From Planctomycetaceae bacterium (lineage in GTDB: Bacteria > Planctomycetota > Planctomycetia > Pirellulales > Pirellulaceae), in assembly GCA_020638995.1 (NCBI GenBank), contig JACKHM010000006.1:248001-312000 (forward strand): a DNA stretch of 64,000 nt, in the 5' to 3' direction. Below the pieces are notes generated by a model, which ran no database searches, was not told the origin of the DNA, and saw nothing but the letters and a program-made list of their open reading frames with translations. The translations under genes and the position numbers were made by a program. Below are positions 52,083 to 60,423 of this stretch, piece after piece; the stretch's first letter is position 1; each line of letters begins with the position of its first letter.

Positions 52083-55000
52083 ATGATGTCGTTTGCTGCT
52101 CCTTCCTCCATCCGTAAAGATCTTCGCAAAAAGACTCGCAATTCGCGTTCTCGTCTGAACAAGCGGCACTACTTTTTCGAAGCTTTGGAAGAACGCTTGA
52201 ACCTATCGTTGATGTTCATGGAAGTGGAGCCCAACCAAAGCGCGACACCGGGAGATTTCGATGGCGGAATCCTCGCTGCTCAGAATGTTGCACATCCTGG
52301 CCTGACGGACGGAGTGGTCGACAGTGTGACGATGGCGACTACAACGGGACTCGACGCAGACTTTTTCCAATTCAGGGCCGTGGTTACTGGCGAAGTCCAT
52401 GTGGCTGTGATTAATCGTGGAGGTGATCCCGGCGGCGATGGAGGGACGGATTACTTAGACGTCCGTGTATTCCGCGAAAGCCCTCTTAACAGGGACGACA
52501 CCGCCGATGGAGCCGTTGGCTTGGCAAACCAGTTATTCCAAAACCAAATGTACAGCGGGGACTTTAGTGCCTCAGCAGATGAACTGTTCTACGTCCGCGT
52601 CGTGGGTGATGCGGTCGACGACGACGCGAATTACGAACTTCGTATCTGGAATACCGAAACTACAGACAGCTTCGGCGCGGACAATAATTCGGCAGGAAAC
52701 GCCGAGGTGCTTGGAACGGTCGATAACACGAGCGGTCTCACCGCGGCTGGTACGATCACCCAGCCGGATCGAGACTTCTATGAATTCGACGTAGACGATG
52801 CTGGCCGCGTCAGCGTGACGCTCAATATGCCCGACGGCACGGGATATCCATTTGGCCCGGGTGGAAATCAACCGACTAACTTGGGAGTTCGCGTACGCGA
52901 CGCCGGCGGTACCATTATTGCGACCAGCAACGGCACGGCTGGGGACGTGGACGTCGCATCATTCGACGTGGATGCACTGAACGTGGGCAACACTTACTAC
53001 GTCGAGGTATACAGCGGCAGTTTCGGACAGGTGAATTCCTACGACCTGGACATCAGCATCGTCGGTGCGCCGGAGGGTCGTGTAACGGGCTACGTATTCG
53101 AGGATTTCAACCAAAACACGTTCCGCGATCCGATGGAGTTGGCGCTTCAGTACTTCAACGTGAACATCGACATCGATGATGACGGCGGTCCAGATCTCAC
53201 CGCAATGACCGATGCCAATGGCTACTACAAGTTCGAAAACTTGCCTTTCGGAACTCATCGAATCTCACTCGAGCCGCAACCTGGATTTCATAATGTCTAC
53301 CCGGCGGAGCCCAATAGCTCGTACGTGGTTTCGATTAATGCGGACAACCTAAATTCAGACCACATCGATTTCGCGACGGTCGAAGCCGACTTTGGCGATG
53401 CGCCCAATTCTTACCTGACGCTGCTTGTCGATGATGGCCCCCGTCACACCAATCGCGGTCCGATGCTCGGAAGTGAGCGCGATCCGGAATCCGACGGTTT
53501 CGATTCGATGGCTGATGGCGACAACTCAAGTAACACTGACGATGAAGACGGCGTTACTTTCACGAGCCCAATCATTCAGGGAACGCTCGCCACGGTGGAC
53601 GTTGAGGCGTCAGGTGATGGACTCCTGAATGCTTGGATTGATTTCAACGGCAATGGCGCGTTCGAGATGTCGGAGCAGATTTTTACCAACGAGCCCGTTA
53701 CTGCCACGACGAACAGCTTGATGTACACCGTTCCCGGGACAGTCGTCGCTGGGCCAAGCTATGCTCGATTCAGACTTAGCACCGCAGCCAACCTCAAACC
53801 CTTTGGTCCGGCTCCAGACGGTGAAGTAGAAGACTACGTGGTCGACATCCTTCAGAATACGATCGGGATCAGCAATGTTTCGATGAGCGAAGGGGATTCG
53901 GGGACAACCACATTCACCTTTACGGTTACGCTCAGTGCTGCCAGCACGTCCGATATTTCAATCAATTTCGCCACTGCCGATGATCTCGCAGAAGACGAGA
54001 ACGGCGATAACGACTACCAAAGTAACACAGGAAGTTTAACCTTTGATTCATCGCTCGGAGAAACCGTGAAGACGATTGATGTCTTGGTCAATGGCGATGG
54101 CATCGGCGAACCCGATGAGACCTTTTTCGTGAATCTATCCGGGCTAACCGGAAACGCCGTGTTTAGCAACTCGCAGGGAGTCGGTACGATCATCAATGAC
54201 GACTCCGGCCTTTCGATCGTCACGACAGCATCTTCCGATCAGGCCGAGGGCGATTCGGGAAATAAATCCTTCACTTTCAATATCAATCGCATCGGCTCTA
54301 CTGCGGGTACAACGTCAGTCAACTACTCGGTGGCAGGAAGCGGCACGTACCCTACGGACGCTGCCGATTTTTCGGGATCGACCAGCGGAACCGTGACCTT
54401 CAATCCGACGGTTGCAACAATACCCGTTACGATTTCGGTGGTCGGGGATCGAGACGTCGAAGAGGACGAAACATTCACAGTGATGCTGAGCGGGGCGACA
54501 AACGGTGCCGTCATTGTCGGACCTACGGCGCAAGGAGTCATCCGGAATGACGATGCCGACCTATCGATAGCGGCATTAGACGCGAGTAAGGACGAAGGCA
54601 ACTCGGGTACTACTCCTGCGACGGACTTTACATTCCAAGTGACTCGAACTGGTGACATAAGTGGAGCTACCAGCGTTAACTATGCTGTCACTGCCTCGGG
54701 AACGAATCCCGTTGATGGAACTGACTTCGAGGGAGGCTCGCTACCCACGGGCGTCGCCAATTTCCTAGCAAATGAGTCCGCGGTAACGATCACAATTCCC
54801 GTCAACGGTGATACAGTCGCTGAGGCCGACGAGGAATTTACCGTGACGCTGTCTTTACCCGCGGGAAATGAGGACATCGTCACCAGTTCGGCAACCGGCA
54901 CAATTCAGAACGATGATGGCGCTTCTCAAGTTTCGATCACCGCGCCTGCAGCAACCTCGGAAGGAAATACAGGTACGACGCTGTTCAGATTCACGGTCAC

Positions 55001-56783
55001 TCGAACCGATGGATCGGGTGCTGCGAGTGTTGACTACACCGTCTCTGCGGCGCTGACGAACCCAGCCGACGCGGTCGACTTAGTGGGGGGATTCACCTCC
55101 GGAATGGTGATGTTTGCGGACAGTGAAACCGAAAAATACATCGACATCCTGGTGCAGGGCGACACGGTCGATGAACCAAACGAACAGTTTATCGTAACCC
55201 TATCGAATCCTTCACCGACCACGACAACCTCGATTGGGACCGGAACTGCGACTGCAACAATTCTTAACGATGATGGCGCAGGGATCTTTGGGACAAAACA
55301 AAATGCGCTCGGCGGTCCTGTTGCAGGCGTCACATTCGAGTTGTTCCAAGACAACACCGGTGGAGTGGGTGTGGGAGTATTCAATCCCGCCTCGCCGTTT
55401 GATCTCGCCCCAACCGGCGTCGACACAGTTGTTCGAACCGCGGTGAGCGGTGCCGACGGCGTTTATCACTTCGGAGGATTGCCAGACGGACTCTATTTTA
55501 TCCGGGAGGTACCTGTTGCCGGCTGGCACCAGGACACGCCAGCAGCCCCGAATAACAGTTTCATCACGGTCGCCAACTATGTCAGCGGCACCGCGATCAA
55601 TGTGGATTCGAGCGGCTCAGCGACGCCCAACGGCCCTTTCACGAATTCCCGCTGCTACGACAACCAGTTCGAGACTTCCGCTGACTTGAACCAGGTGATC
55701 AAACCGACCCGTCCAGGCTTGCTGACAATTGAAGTGATCGGCGATCCAGGCGTAGCCTTCACAGCAACGAGCAGCACGGGCTCACTGACCGGTCTGAATG
55801 CGAGTCTTGTAAAAGTCACAGATACGAGCATCGCGAGTCGAGGAACGGGCAACCGAGCGAGGGTAGATCTGATCGTCACACAAACGGAAATCGATGCCGG
55901 CAAGACTTACTCGATCGTTGCTACTGGTGCGGGATCGAGCCCGACACTCTTGGTGGCGAACTCCGTTGTTGTTGACACGGCTCGAATCTTGCGAATTCAA
56001 GGCAGCAGTTGTGGTGATGTCATCGTTGTTCGGGACGATCCCGCGTCAGGTGGAGCCGACTCGGACGCGGAATCGATATTTGTGGGGTCGTACTCTGGTC
56101 GGTTCTTGGACTTTAACAATGGTACCGATCTCACTCCAAACTTCGTGGGTGTGAAATACGACGCCGCAATCATGAACGCAGCATTCGATTCGCCAATCAT
56201 TGCCGGAATTCAAATCTTTGGTGGTGACGGCAGCGACATCGTGCGAATTGGAGACGGAGTTCGCCAAGATTCATTGATCGACGGCGGCAATGGTGACGAT
56301 CTCCTTCGGTCTGGGGCTGGCCGCGCCACCATTCGTGGTGGAAGCGGAAGCGATTTCATTGTTGGAGGTGCAGAGAACGATATCCTTTACGGTGGTGATG
56401 GGGACGACTTCATCGAAGGGCTTGCGGGCGGAGATCGCATCTTTGGAGATAATGGCAACGACCGATTGTCAGGTGGTGCCGGGGATGATCCGCTGATCCG
56501 AGGCGGAAACGGTGACGACCTCCTCTCAGGAGGCATTGGGCGGGATCGCCTCATCGGTGAAGTCGGGACGGACGAAGCTTATCGCGAGATGAATGGTGCT
56601 AGCTCGGTGGACATCTTTGTTAGTGCAGAGACCATTAACAACGTCGCAACCGCGACTTCTGGCCCACTCGACGCGGGTGAGACTTATCTCGGAAATCTCA
56701 TCGATCGATTCTGGGCCGACACGAGTCCTTCTGATGCCTTTAACGACACGCTCGATGAAATCATAGGACAGATACTCCCTTAA
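52083..56783 (+). CDS. Giant surface protein with SdrD-B-like, GEVED, Calx-beta and hemolysin-type calcium-binding repeats
   Basis: The ATG at 52083 (1566 residues) has GGGAG upstream. An Arg/Lys-rich head ends in FEALEERLNLS (about 31-42), resembling the planctomycete LEPR-type sorting segment; no classical signal peptide precedes it. Then follow a prepeptidase-like beta region, an SdrD-B-like domain (YVFEDFNQNTFRDP... TDANGYYKFENLPFG), a GEVED segment (GDAPNSY ... GEVEDYVVDI), four Calx-beta domains (about 600-1080, each with a SEGDSGT-type turn), a second SdrD-B-like domain and seven or more RTX nonapeptides (GGSGSDFIV, GGDGDDFIE, GGNGDDLLS). The last two kinds bind calcium. It is expected on the cell surface in adhesion or structure. 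Confidence 0.9.
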   Translation: MMSFAAPSSIRKDLRKKTRNSRSRLNKRHYFFEALEERLNLSLMFMEVEPNQSATPGDFDGGILAAQNVAHPGLTDGVVDSVTMATTTGLDADFFQFRAVVTGEVHVAVINRGGDPGGDGGTDYLDVRVFRESPLNRDDTADGAVGLANQLFQNQMYSGDFSASADELFYVRVVGDAVDDDANYELRIWNTETTDSFGADNNSAGNAEVLGTVDNTSGLTAAGTITQPDRDFYEFDVDDAGRVSVTLNMPDGTGYPFGPGGNQPTNLGVRVRDAGGTIIATSNGTAGDVDVASFDVDALNVGNTYYVEVYSGSFGQVNSYDLDISIVGAPEGRVTGYVFEDFNQNTFRDPMELALQYFNVNIDIDDDGGPDLTAMTDANGYYKFENLPFGTHRISLEPQPGFHNVYPAEPNSSYVVSINADNLNSDHIDFATVEADFGDAPNSYLTLLVDDGPRHTNRGPMLGSERDPESDGFDSMADGDNSSNTDDEDGVTFTSPIIQGTLATVDVEASGDGLLNAWIDFNGNGAFEMSEQIFTNEPVTATTNSLMYTVPGTVVAGPSYARFRLSTAANLKPFGPAPDGEVEDYVVDILQNTIGISNVSMSEGDSGTTTFTFTVTLSAASTSDISINFATADDLAEDENGDNDYQSNTGSLTFDSSLGETVKTIDVLVNGDGIGEPDETFFVNLSGLTGNAVFSNSQGVGTIINDDSGLSIVTTASSDQAEGDSGNKSFTFNINRIGSTAGTTSVNYSVAGSGTYPTDAADFSGSTSGTVTFNPTVATIPVTISVVGDRDVEEDETFTVMLSGATNGAVIVGPTAQGVIRNDDADLSIAALDASKDEGNSGTTPATDFTFQVTRTGDISGATSVNYAVTASGTNPVDGTDFEGGSLPTGVANFLANESAVTITIPVNGDTVAEADEEFTVTLSLPAGNEDIVTSSATGTIQNDDGASQVSITAPAATSEGNTGTTLFRFTVTRTDGSGAASVDYTVSAALTNPADAVDLVGGFTSGMVMFADSETEKYIDILVQGDTVDEPNEQFIVTLSNPSPTTTTSIGTGTATATILNDDGAGIFGTKQNALGGPVAGVTFELFQDNTGGVGVGVFNPASPFDLAPTGVDTVVRTAVSGADGVYHFGGLPDGLYFIREVPVAGWHQDTPAAPNNSFITVANYVSGTAINVDSSGSATPNGPFTNSRCYDNQFETSADLNQVIKPTRPGLLTIEVIGDPGVAFTATSSTGSLTGLNASLVKVTDTSIASRGTGNRARVDLIVTQTEIDAGKTYSIVATGAGSSPTLLVANSVVVDTARILRIQGSSCGDVIVVRDDPASGGADSDAESIFVGSYSGRFLDFNNGTDLTPNFVGVKYDAAIMNAAFDSPIIAGIQIFGGDGSDIVRIGDGVRQDSLIDGGNGDDLLRSGAGRATIRGGSGSDFIVGGAENDILYGGDGDDFIEGLAGGDRIFGDNGNDRLSGGAGDDPLIRGGNGDDLLSGGIGRDRLIGEVGTDEAYREMNGASSVDIFVSAETINNVATATSGPLDAGETYLGNLIDRFWADTSPSDAFNDTLDEIIGQILP

Positions 56784-57150
56784 CGATCGAAACCCCTTGA
56801 GCGAGAGCATTTCGACGCGTGCTCAAGGCTTTGAGTTATGGAGCAAAGGATGCTCTCGCGCGACGATTCGGCGAGCGGCATTTGTGAGCGTGCCCATCGT
56901 CTGCTTGGAGGTAATTTCCTGACTGGCATTTATTTTCGCAACTAGGATTTCTTGGTGTTGTGGCGAGCGGTGGAAAGCACGTAAGGTTCAGATCCGCCGG
57001 AGTTCAGGGCGTGATCTCTCCTAACCCGTGGTGACCAAAGGACTTCACAGTTCGTCACCCGAAGGCTATACTCCGGGCTTAATCGACGCGCGCGATCCTA
57101 CTACGCTGCGTTATCTCCCCCGGGTTAAGTTGCAGATCAGAAATCAGAAT
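56784..57150. other. Intergenic region after the giant gene, no gene seen
   Basis: About 367 bases. Apart from the inverted repeat listed next, I see no ORF that I would defend and no obvious promoter. The frame running from 57028 into the mixed-charge protein is treated as an N-terminal overextension. Confidence 0.4.
56802..56860. repeat. Inverted repeat downstream of the giant gene, possible terminator structure
   Basis: GCGAGAGCAT (56802-56811) and ATGCTCTCGC (56851-56860) form a perfect 10-bp stem. The 39-base interior holds an inner hairpin, CTCAA/TTGAG. It begins 18 bases after the stop. There is no T-run, so it is either a non-canonical terminator or an mRNA 3'-end structure. Confidence 0.6.
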
Positions 57151-58650
57151 ATGCCGAATTCGGACCCTAAAAGTCATTGGAAGTCCCTTGCCATGTCATT
57201 AGGTGCAGAGATTGCACCGGAATCGAGCGCAGAAGACGAAGCTGCTAAGCAGCTTGAATCGCAAGCTGCGCCGGTCGAGCAGCAGGCAGTTGTTCCAGAA
57301 CCAGAGACAGAATTGCCCGTTACTGAAAATGAGGCACCTTCGCGCCCATCGCCGTCTCCGCCAGTTCCTAAGCAAAAAAAGAAAAGCCATTGGAGTAGCC
57401 TACTTGGTGCGTTAGGGCTGGAGTCGGCGACGGAGGAAAGTCCGGAGCCAGTTGAAGACGCGCCTCCTGCGACCTCGGCAGAAGTCCAAGATCAATCGGC
57501 CACCGTCACAGCCGATTCGGGATCCGGCCATTTGGGCGCTGAACCTGACGAAGAAGAGTCTGACCCTCTGGTGATGAGTTCCGAAAATGTAATTGACGTG
57601 GTTGCTTCGGCGGTCGTTGATGACGACGACGGAGAGGAGCGGCCGCAACATCGTCGAAGACGCGGCGGTCGTCGTAATCGTCAACGCGAGCGTAAGGTTT
57701 CGCTCGTCGAAGAAAATGATCAGAGCGACGCCAGTGACGAAGGTCTGGAAGAGATTGCCAGCGAAATTGACGACGAGATGCGTTCGGAAGTTGAGTCCGT
57801 TGAGGATGAACGTGAACGGCCACGTCGACGCAGACGGCGCGGGCGTCGTCGATCTGCCAGTACTGACGATATTCGCACTGACGATGTAAACGCTTCGGAT
57901 GAAGAATCCAGCGACCTGGAAGCGAGCGGTGAACAGGCCGAGGATGAGGAACGGGAAGAGCGGCCGCGCCGACGAAGACGTCGACGAGGTCGGCGGCGAC
58001 CTTCGGAAGCCGTGGCCGAAGTTGAATCGGCGACTGATGAATCGGAGATCGATTTGCTCGGCGAAGATGATACCGTCGACGAAGAGGATGAAGAGCGACC
58101 CAGGCGTTCGCGTCGAAGACGAGGCCGCGGTCGCGCCGCCAGCGAGCTAGATAGCGATCTAGATGAGGTATCCGGCGACTCGGACATTCCCGATAGAGTT
58201 GACTCCACTGTCGAGCAGGACAGCGAAGATGACGAACGGCCAGAACCGGATGAAGAGCGGCCCCGTCGTCGTCGTCGAAGACGCGGTAGGCGGCGTAGCG
58301 AGTCAGCCGCAGACGCTGCCGAAGTTGATCTAGACCGAGAACTCGCCGATCCAGATGAGCCGGTCGCCGAAAGCGATGATGACGAGGAAGAAGAACGACC
58401 TCGACGCGGTCGACGGCGGCGGGGTAGAGGCGGTGCGCAACGCGAACGCAGTAGCGAAGGAAGTTCTGAAGAGAACCACGGCCTGGATGACGAAGGTGGC
58501 GACGACGAGAACAGTCCTGAAATGTCGCATCGAAAGTTGCCCTCGTGGGCAGAAGCCATCGATGTCATCGTGCAGGCAAACTTGGCAGGTCGTTCTAAGT
58601 CGCGCCCCCCGCGCGGAGGCAATGGCGGGGGACGGGAGCGCAGGCGATAG
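57151..58650 (+). CDS. Mixed-charge Arg/Glu repeat protein, unknown function
   Basis: The ATG at 57151 (499 residues, MPNSDPKSHWKSL) is chosen; the frame could extend to 57028. Two related N-terminal segments, SHWKSLAMSLGAE and SHWSSLLGALGLE, lie about 70 residues apart. From residue 160 to 435 acidic stretches alternate with six Arg blocks of the form ERPRRRRRRGRRR, at about 164, 222, 271, 316, 369 and 416, spaced 45-58 residues. The end reads KLPSWAEAIDVIVQANLAG and a Gly/Arg tail. No enzyme domain is seen. Mixed-charge disordered regions of this kind occur in RNA-binding and RNase E-like scaffolds, so an RNA- or nucleoid-linked role is possible. Confidence 0.72.
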   Translation: MPNSDPKSHWKSLAMSLGAEIAPESSAEDEAAKQLESQAAPVEQQAVVPEPETELPVTENEAPSRPSPSPPVPKQKKKSHWSSLLGALGLESATEESPEPVEDAPPATSAEVQDQSATVTADSGSGHLGAEPDEEESDPLVMSSENVIDVVASAVVDDDDGEERPQHRRRRGGRRNRQRERKVSLVEENDQSDASDEGLEEIASEIDDEMRSEVESVEDERERPRRRRRRGRRRSASTDDIRTDDVNASDEESSDLEASGEQAEDEEREERPRRRRRRRGRRRPSEAVAEVESATDESEIDLLGEDDTVDEEDEERPRRSRRRRGRGRAASELDSDLDEVSGDSDIPDRVDSTVEQDSEDDERPEPDEERPRRRRRRRGRRRSESAADAAEVDLDRELADPDEPVAESDDDEEEERPRRGRRRRGRGGAQRERSSEGSSEENHGLDDEGGDDENSPEMSHRKLPSWAEAIDVIVQANLAGRSKSRPPRGGNGGGRERRR

Positions 58651-58719
58651 ACTGCCCGACAGCGCCCTGGTGCCGCGCGTAGAACGACAACTTGGTAGTC
58701 TCGCTGCGTTCGCCCATCA

Positions 58720-59463
58720 TCACTTGATAGCGATGGCTTGTTGCAGTGGACGGAGAACTTGGTCGATCACGTATCCATCCACCAGTTCCTGGCAGACGTC
58801 CGCCAAACGCCGCATCGCGGTTTCAAAACTTTCCCCAGCCTCAAGGCTTCCATAGCGGCGAGCCGTCAAGTAGACGCTGATTTGATCCTCGGGATAGTCG
58901 CCGGTTCTTACATGATAAGCGGTCGTTCGCGTCTCGACGCTCAAGCGACACTGAGTTCGACACTCAGAGTCGAGCGCGAACTGAATCGACGGCTCGTTGC
59001 AGATAACGGTGGCGCCCGGAATCTCGACAAGTCGTTCAAAAGCCGGCGTCATTCCCAGCGCTTCGACCAGCAATTCATTGTGGTTGCCGCGATACGTGAA
59101 GTCGAAACCGTACATGACGTTCAACGACTCGCAGTCGATTGGGCTGATCGACAGGGCGTAGGGTGCGTGGTCCAACACCATCGAGTGCTGTTTCAAAACG
59201 TCCTCAATGGAGGATGGGTTCACTTGACCAGAGCAGACTCGCCGACTCTCCACCGCAACCCATCGGTAGTTCCCTTGGTCTTTATCCTCTTCCAGGACAA
59301 ACTCGCCGCGATCCCGATTGTAAAAGTTCCGCATAGAGGGGAACTGCCTTCTCATCTGCTCGAAAAAGTGCAGTACCGTCTCGCGAGTTTGGGGAAGATC
59401 CATCTCGGTATTTAACGTCATGTTAACATAGTAATCGTCGCTAAACGCGTCGTAATTGTGCAT
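58720..59463 (-). CDS. Protein of unknown function, 247 residues
   Basis: The ATG at 59463 has GGGAG eight bases upstream. The sequence is a typical cytoplasmic alpha/beta protein without signal peptide or TM: an N-terminal strand (YDAFSDDYYVNMTLNTEMDLPQT), helix (VLHFFEQMRRQFPSM), strands with ESRRVCSGQVNP, and a central YALSISPIDCESLNVMYGFDF. Later comes SVETRTTAYHVRTGDYPEDQISVYLTARRYG. The C-terminus is helical (ADVCQELVDGYVIDQVL). I do not recognise a family or a catalytic motif. It converges with the mixed-charge gene across about 70 bases. Confidence 0.75.
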   Translation of the reverse strand: MHNYDAFSDDYYVNMTLNTEMDLPQTRETVLHFFEQMRRQFPSMRNFYNRDRGEFVLEEDKDQGNYRWVAVESRRVCSGQVNPSSIEDVLKQHSMVLDHAPYALSISPIDCESLNVMYGFDFTYRGNHNELLVEALGMTPAFERLVEIPGATVICNEPSIQFALDSECRTQCRLSVETRTTAYHVRTGDYPEDQISVYLTARRYGSLEAGESFETAMRRLADVCQELVDGYVIDQVLRPLQQAIAIK

Positions 59464-59645
59464 TCGAGGAACTCCCGAAACGGAGAATCGAAGGGACGTC
59501 GGCTAATCCACTGGCAAACAAAGGGGGAAAAACATCTGGCTTCCGACGAGTTGTATGAAGCGGGCCTCAGTATAAAATAACCCGCACAACAGTTTCAAAC
59601 CGACCGGAAACACACGCCTAACGTCTGATGTGAAGGCAACTTGCC

Positions 59646-60218
59646 ATGACTTCTCCATCGTACGCAGGGAATCCCCAAATGGCTAGGACCCCATGCAATG
59701 GAGGGACCTGCACATGCGTGTTCGAGTCGGACTTGGGGTGGATGGCGATTCGCTGGAATGAGCACCAAGTCTCGCGATTGACGTTCGGTCATTCTTCGCC
59801 GCGAGCCGCGGTGCAGCATCTCGCCGGTGACGAAGAGCCAACCAGCGTGTCCGGGCCGATGAAAGCCTTGATTCGACGACTTCAAAGGTTCGCCGCGGGA
59901 AAACGCGACGATGATTTTCTTGACGTTTGCTTGATTCTCGCTGCGATGACGCCGTTTCAGAAAGCTATCATCGAGCGATGTCGTAAGATCCCGGTCGGCG
60001 AAACTCTAAGTTATGGGCAACTCGCCGATGCAGCGGGATACCCTGGTGCGGCGAGAGCCGTTGGTTGTGTCATGGCGAAAAACAGATTTCCTTTGATCGT
60101 TCCATGCCACCGCGTACTCGCGAGCGGTGGACGCATCGGCGGGTTTTCTGCGCCCGATGGAATTCGAATGAAACAGCGGCTGCTCGCGCCGGAGCAGCGA
60201 CTTCGGCGTGCGAGGTGA
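59646..60218 (+). CDS. ogt: Methylated-DNA-protein-cysteine S-methyltransferase
   Basis: The 190-residue protein has the DNA-alkyltransferase C-terminal domain: TPFQKAIIERCRKIPVGETLSYGQLADAAGYPGAARAVG (helix-turn-helix DNA-binding part with the Arg finger), the active-site PCHRV with the acceptor Cys, and the GGRIGGF loop. The N-terminal 85 residues form the smaller, less conserved domain. It removes O6-alkyl groups from guanine in one step and is inactivated by it. ATGs at 59646 and 59679 both have plausible ribosome-binding sites. No Ada regulator domain is fused. Confidence 0.93.
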   Translation: MTSPSYAGNPQMARTPCNGGTCTCVFESDLGWMAIRWNEHQVSRLTFGHSSPRAAVQHLAGDEEPTSVSGPMKALIRRLQRFAAGKRDDDFLDVCLILAAMTPFQKAIIERCRKIPVGETLSYGQLADAAGYPGAARAVGCVMAKNRFPLIVPCHRVLASGGRIGGFSAPDGIRMKQRLLAPEQRLRRAR

Positions 60219-60423
60219 TTAAGATCAGCGTGCCAAGCCCGCCGCGATAGTGACGGGAACAGGTGGATGACCAAGCCGAAATGTGTCGCAGTCGTAGCGA
60301 TCTTCGGCGGTCTAGTATCCGAGCCTTATAGAAATAGGATATACCGGTCGAGGGCCCACGTATGATGTTCCTCGGCTCTGTTTGAAATACTCAATTTGAG
60401 ACGCGGTTTTACTGAGACTAGCC

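Noticed and set aside
57820..58440. Repeat-like Arg blocks considered as a CRISPR or DNA repeat array
   Set aside because: The repeats are at protein level with differing codons and no uniform spacers; they are coding.
57720..58622. A 300-residue minus-strand frame rich in Ser and Arg
   Set aside because: It mirrors the mixed-charge protein on the plus strand; GC-rich codons of Arg/Glu/Asp leave the opposite strand without stops.
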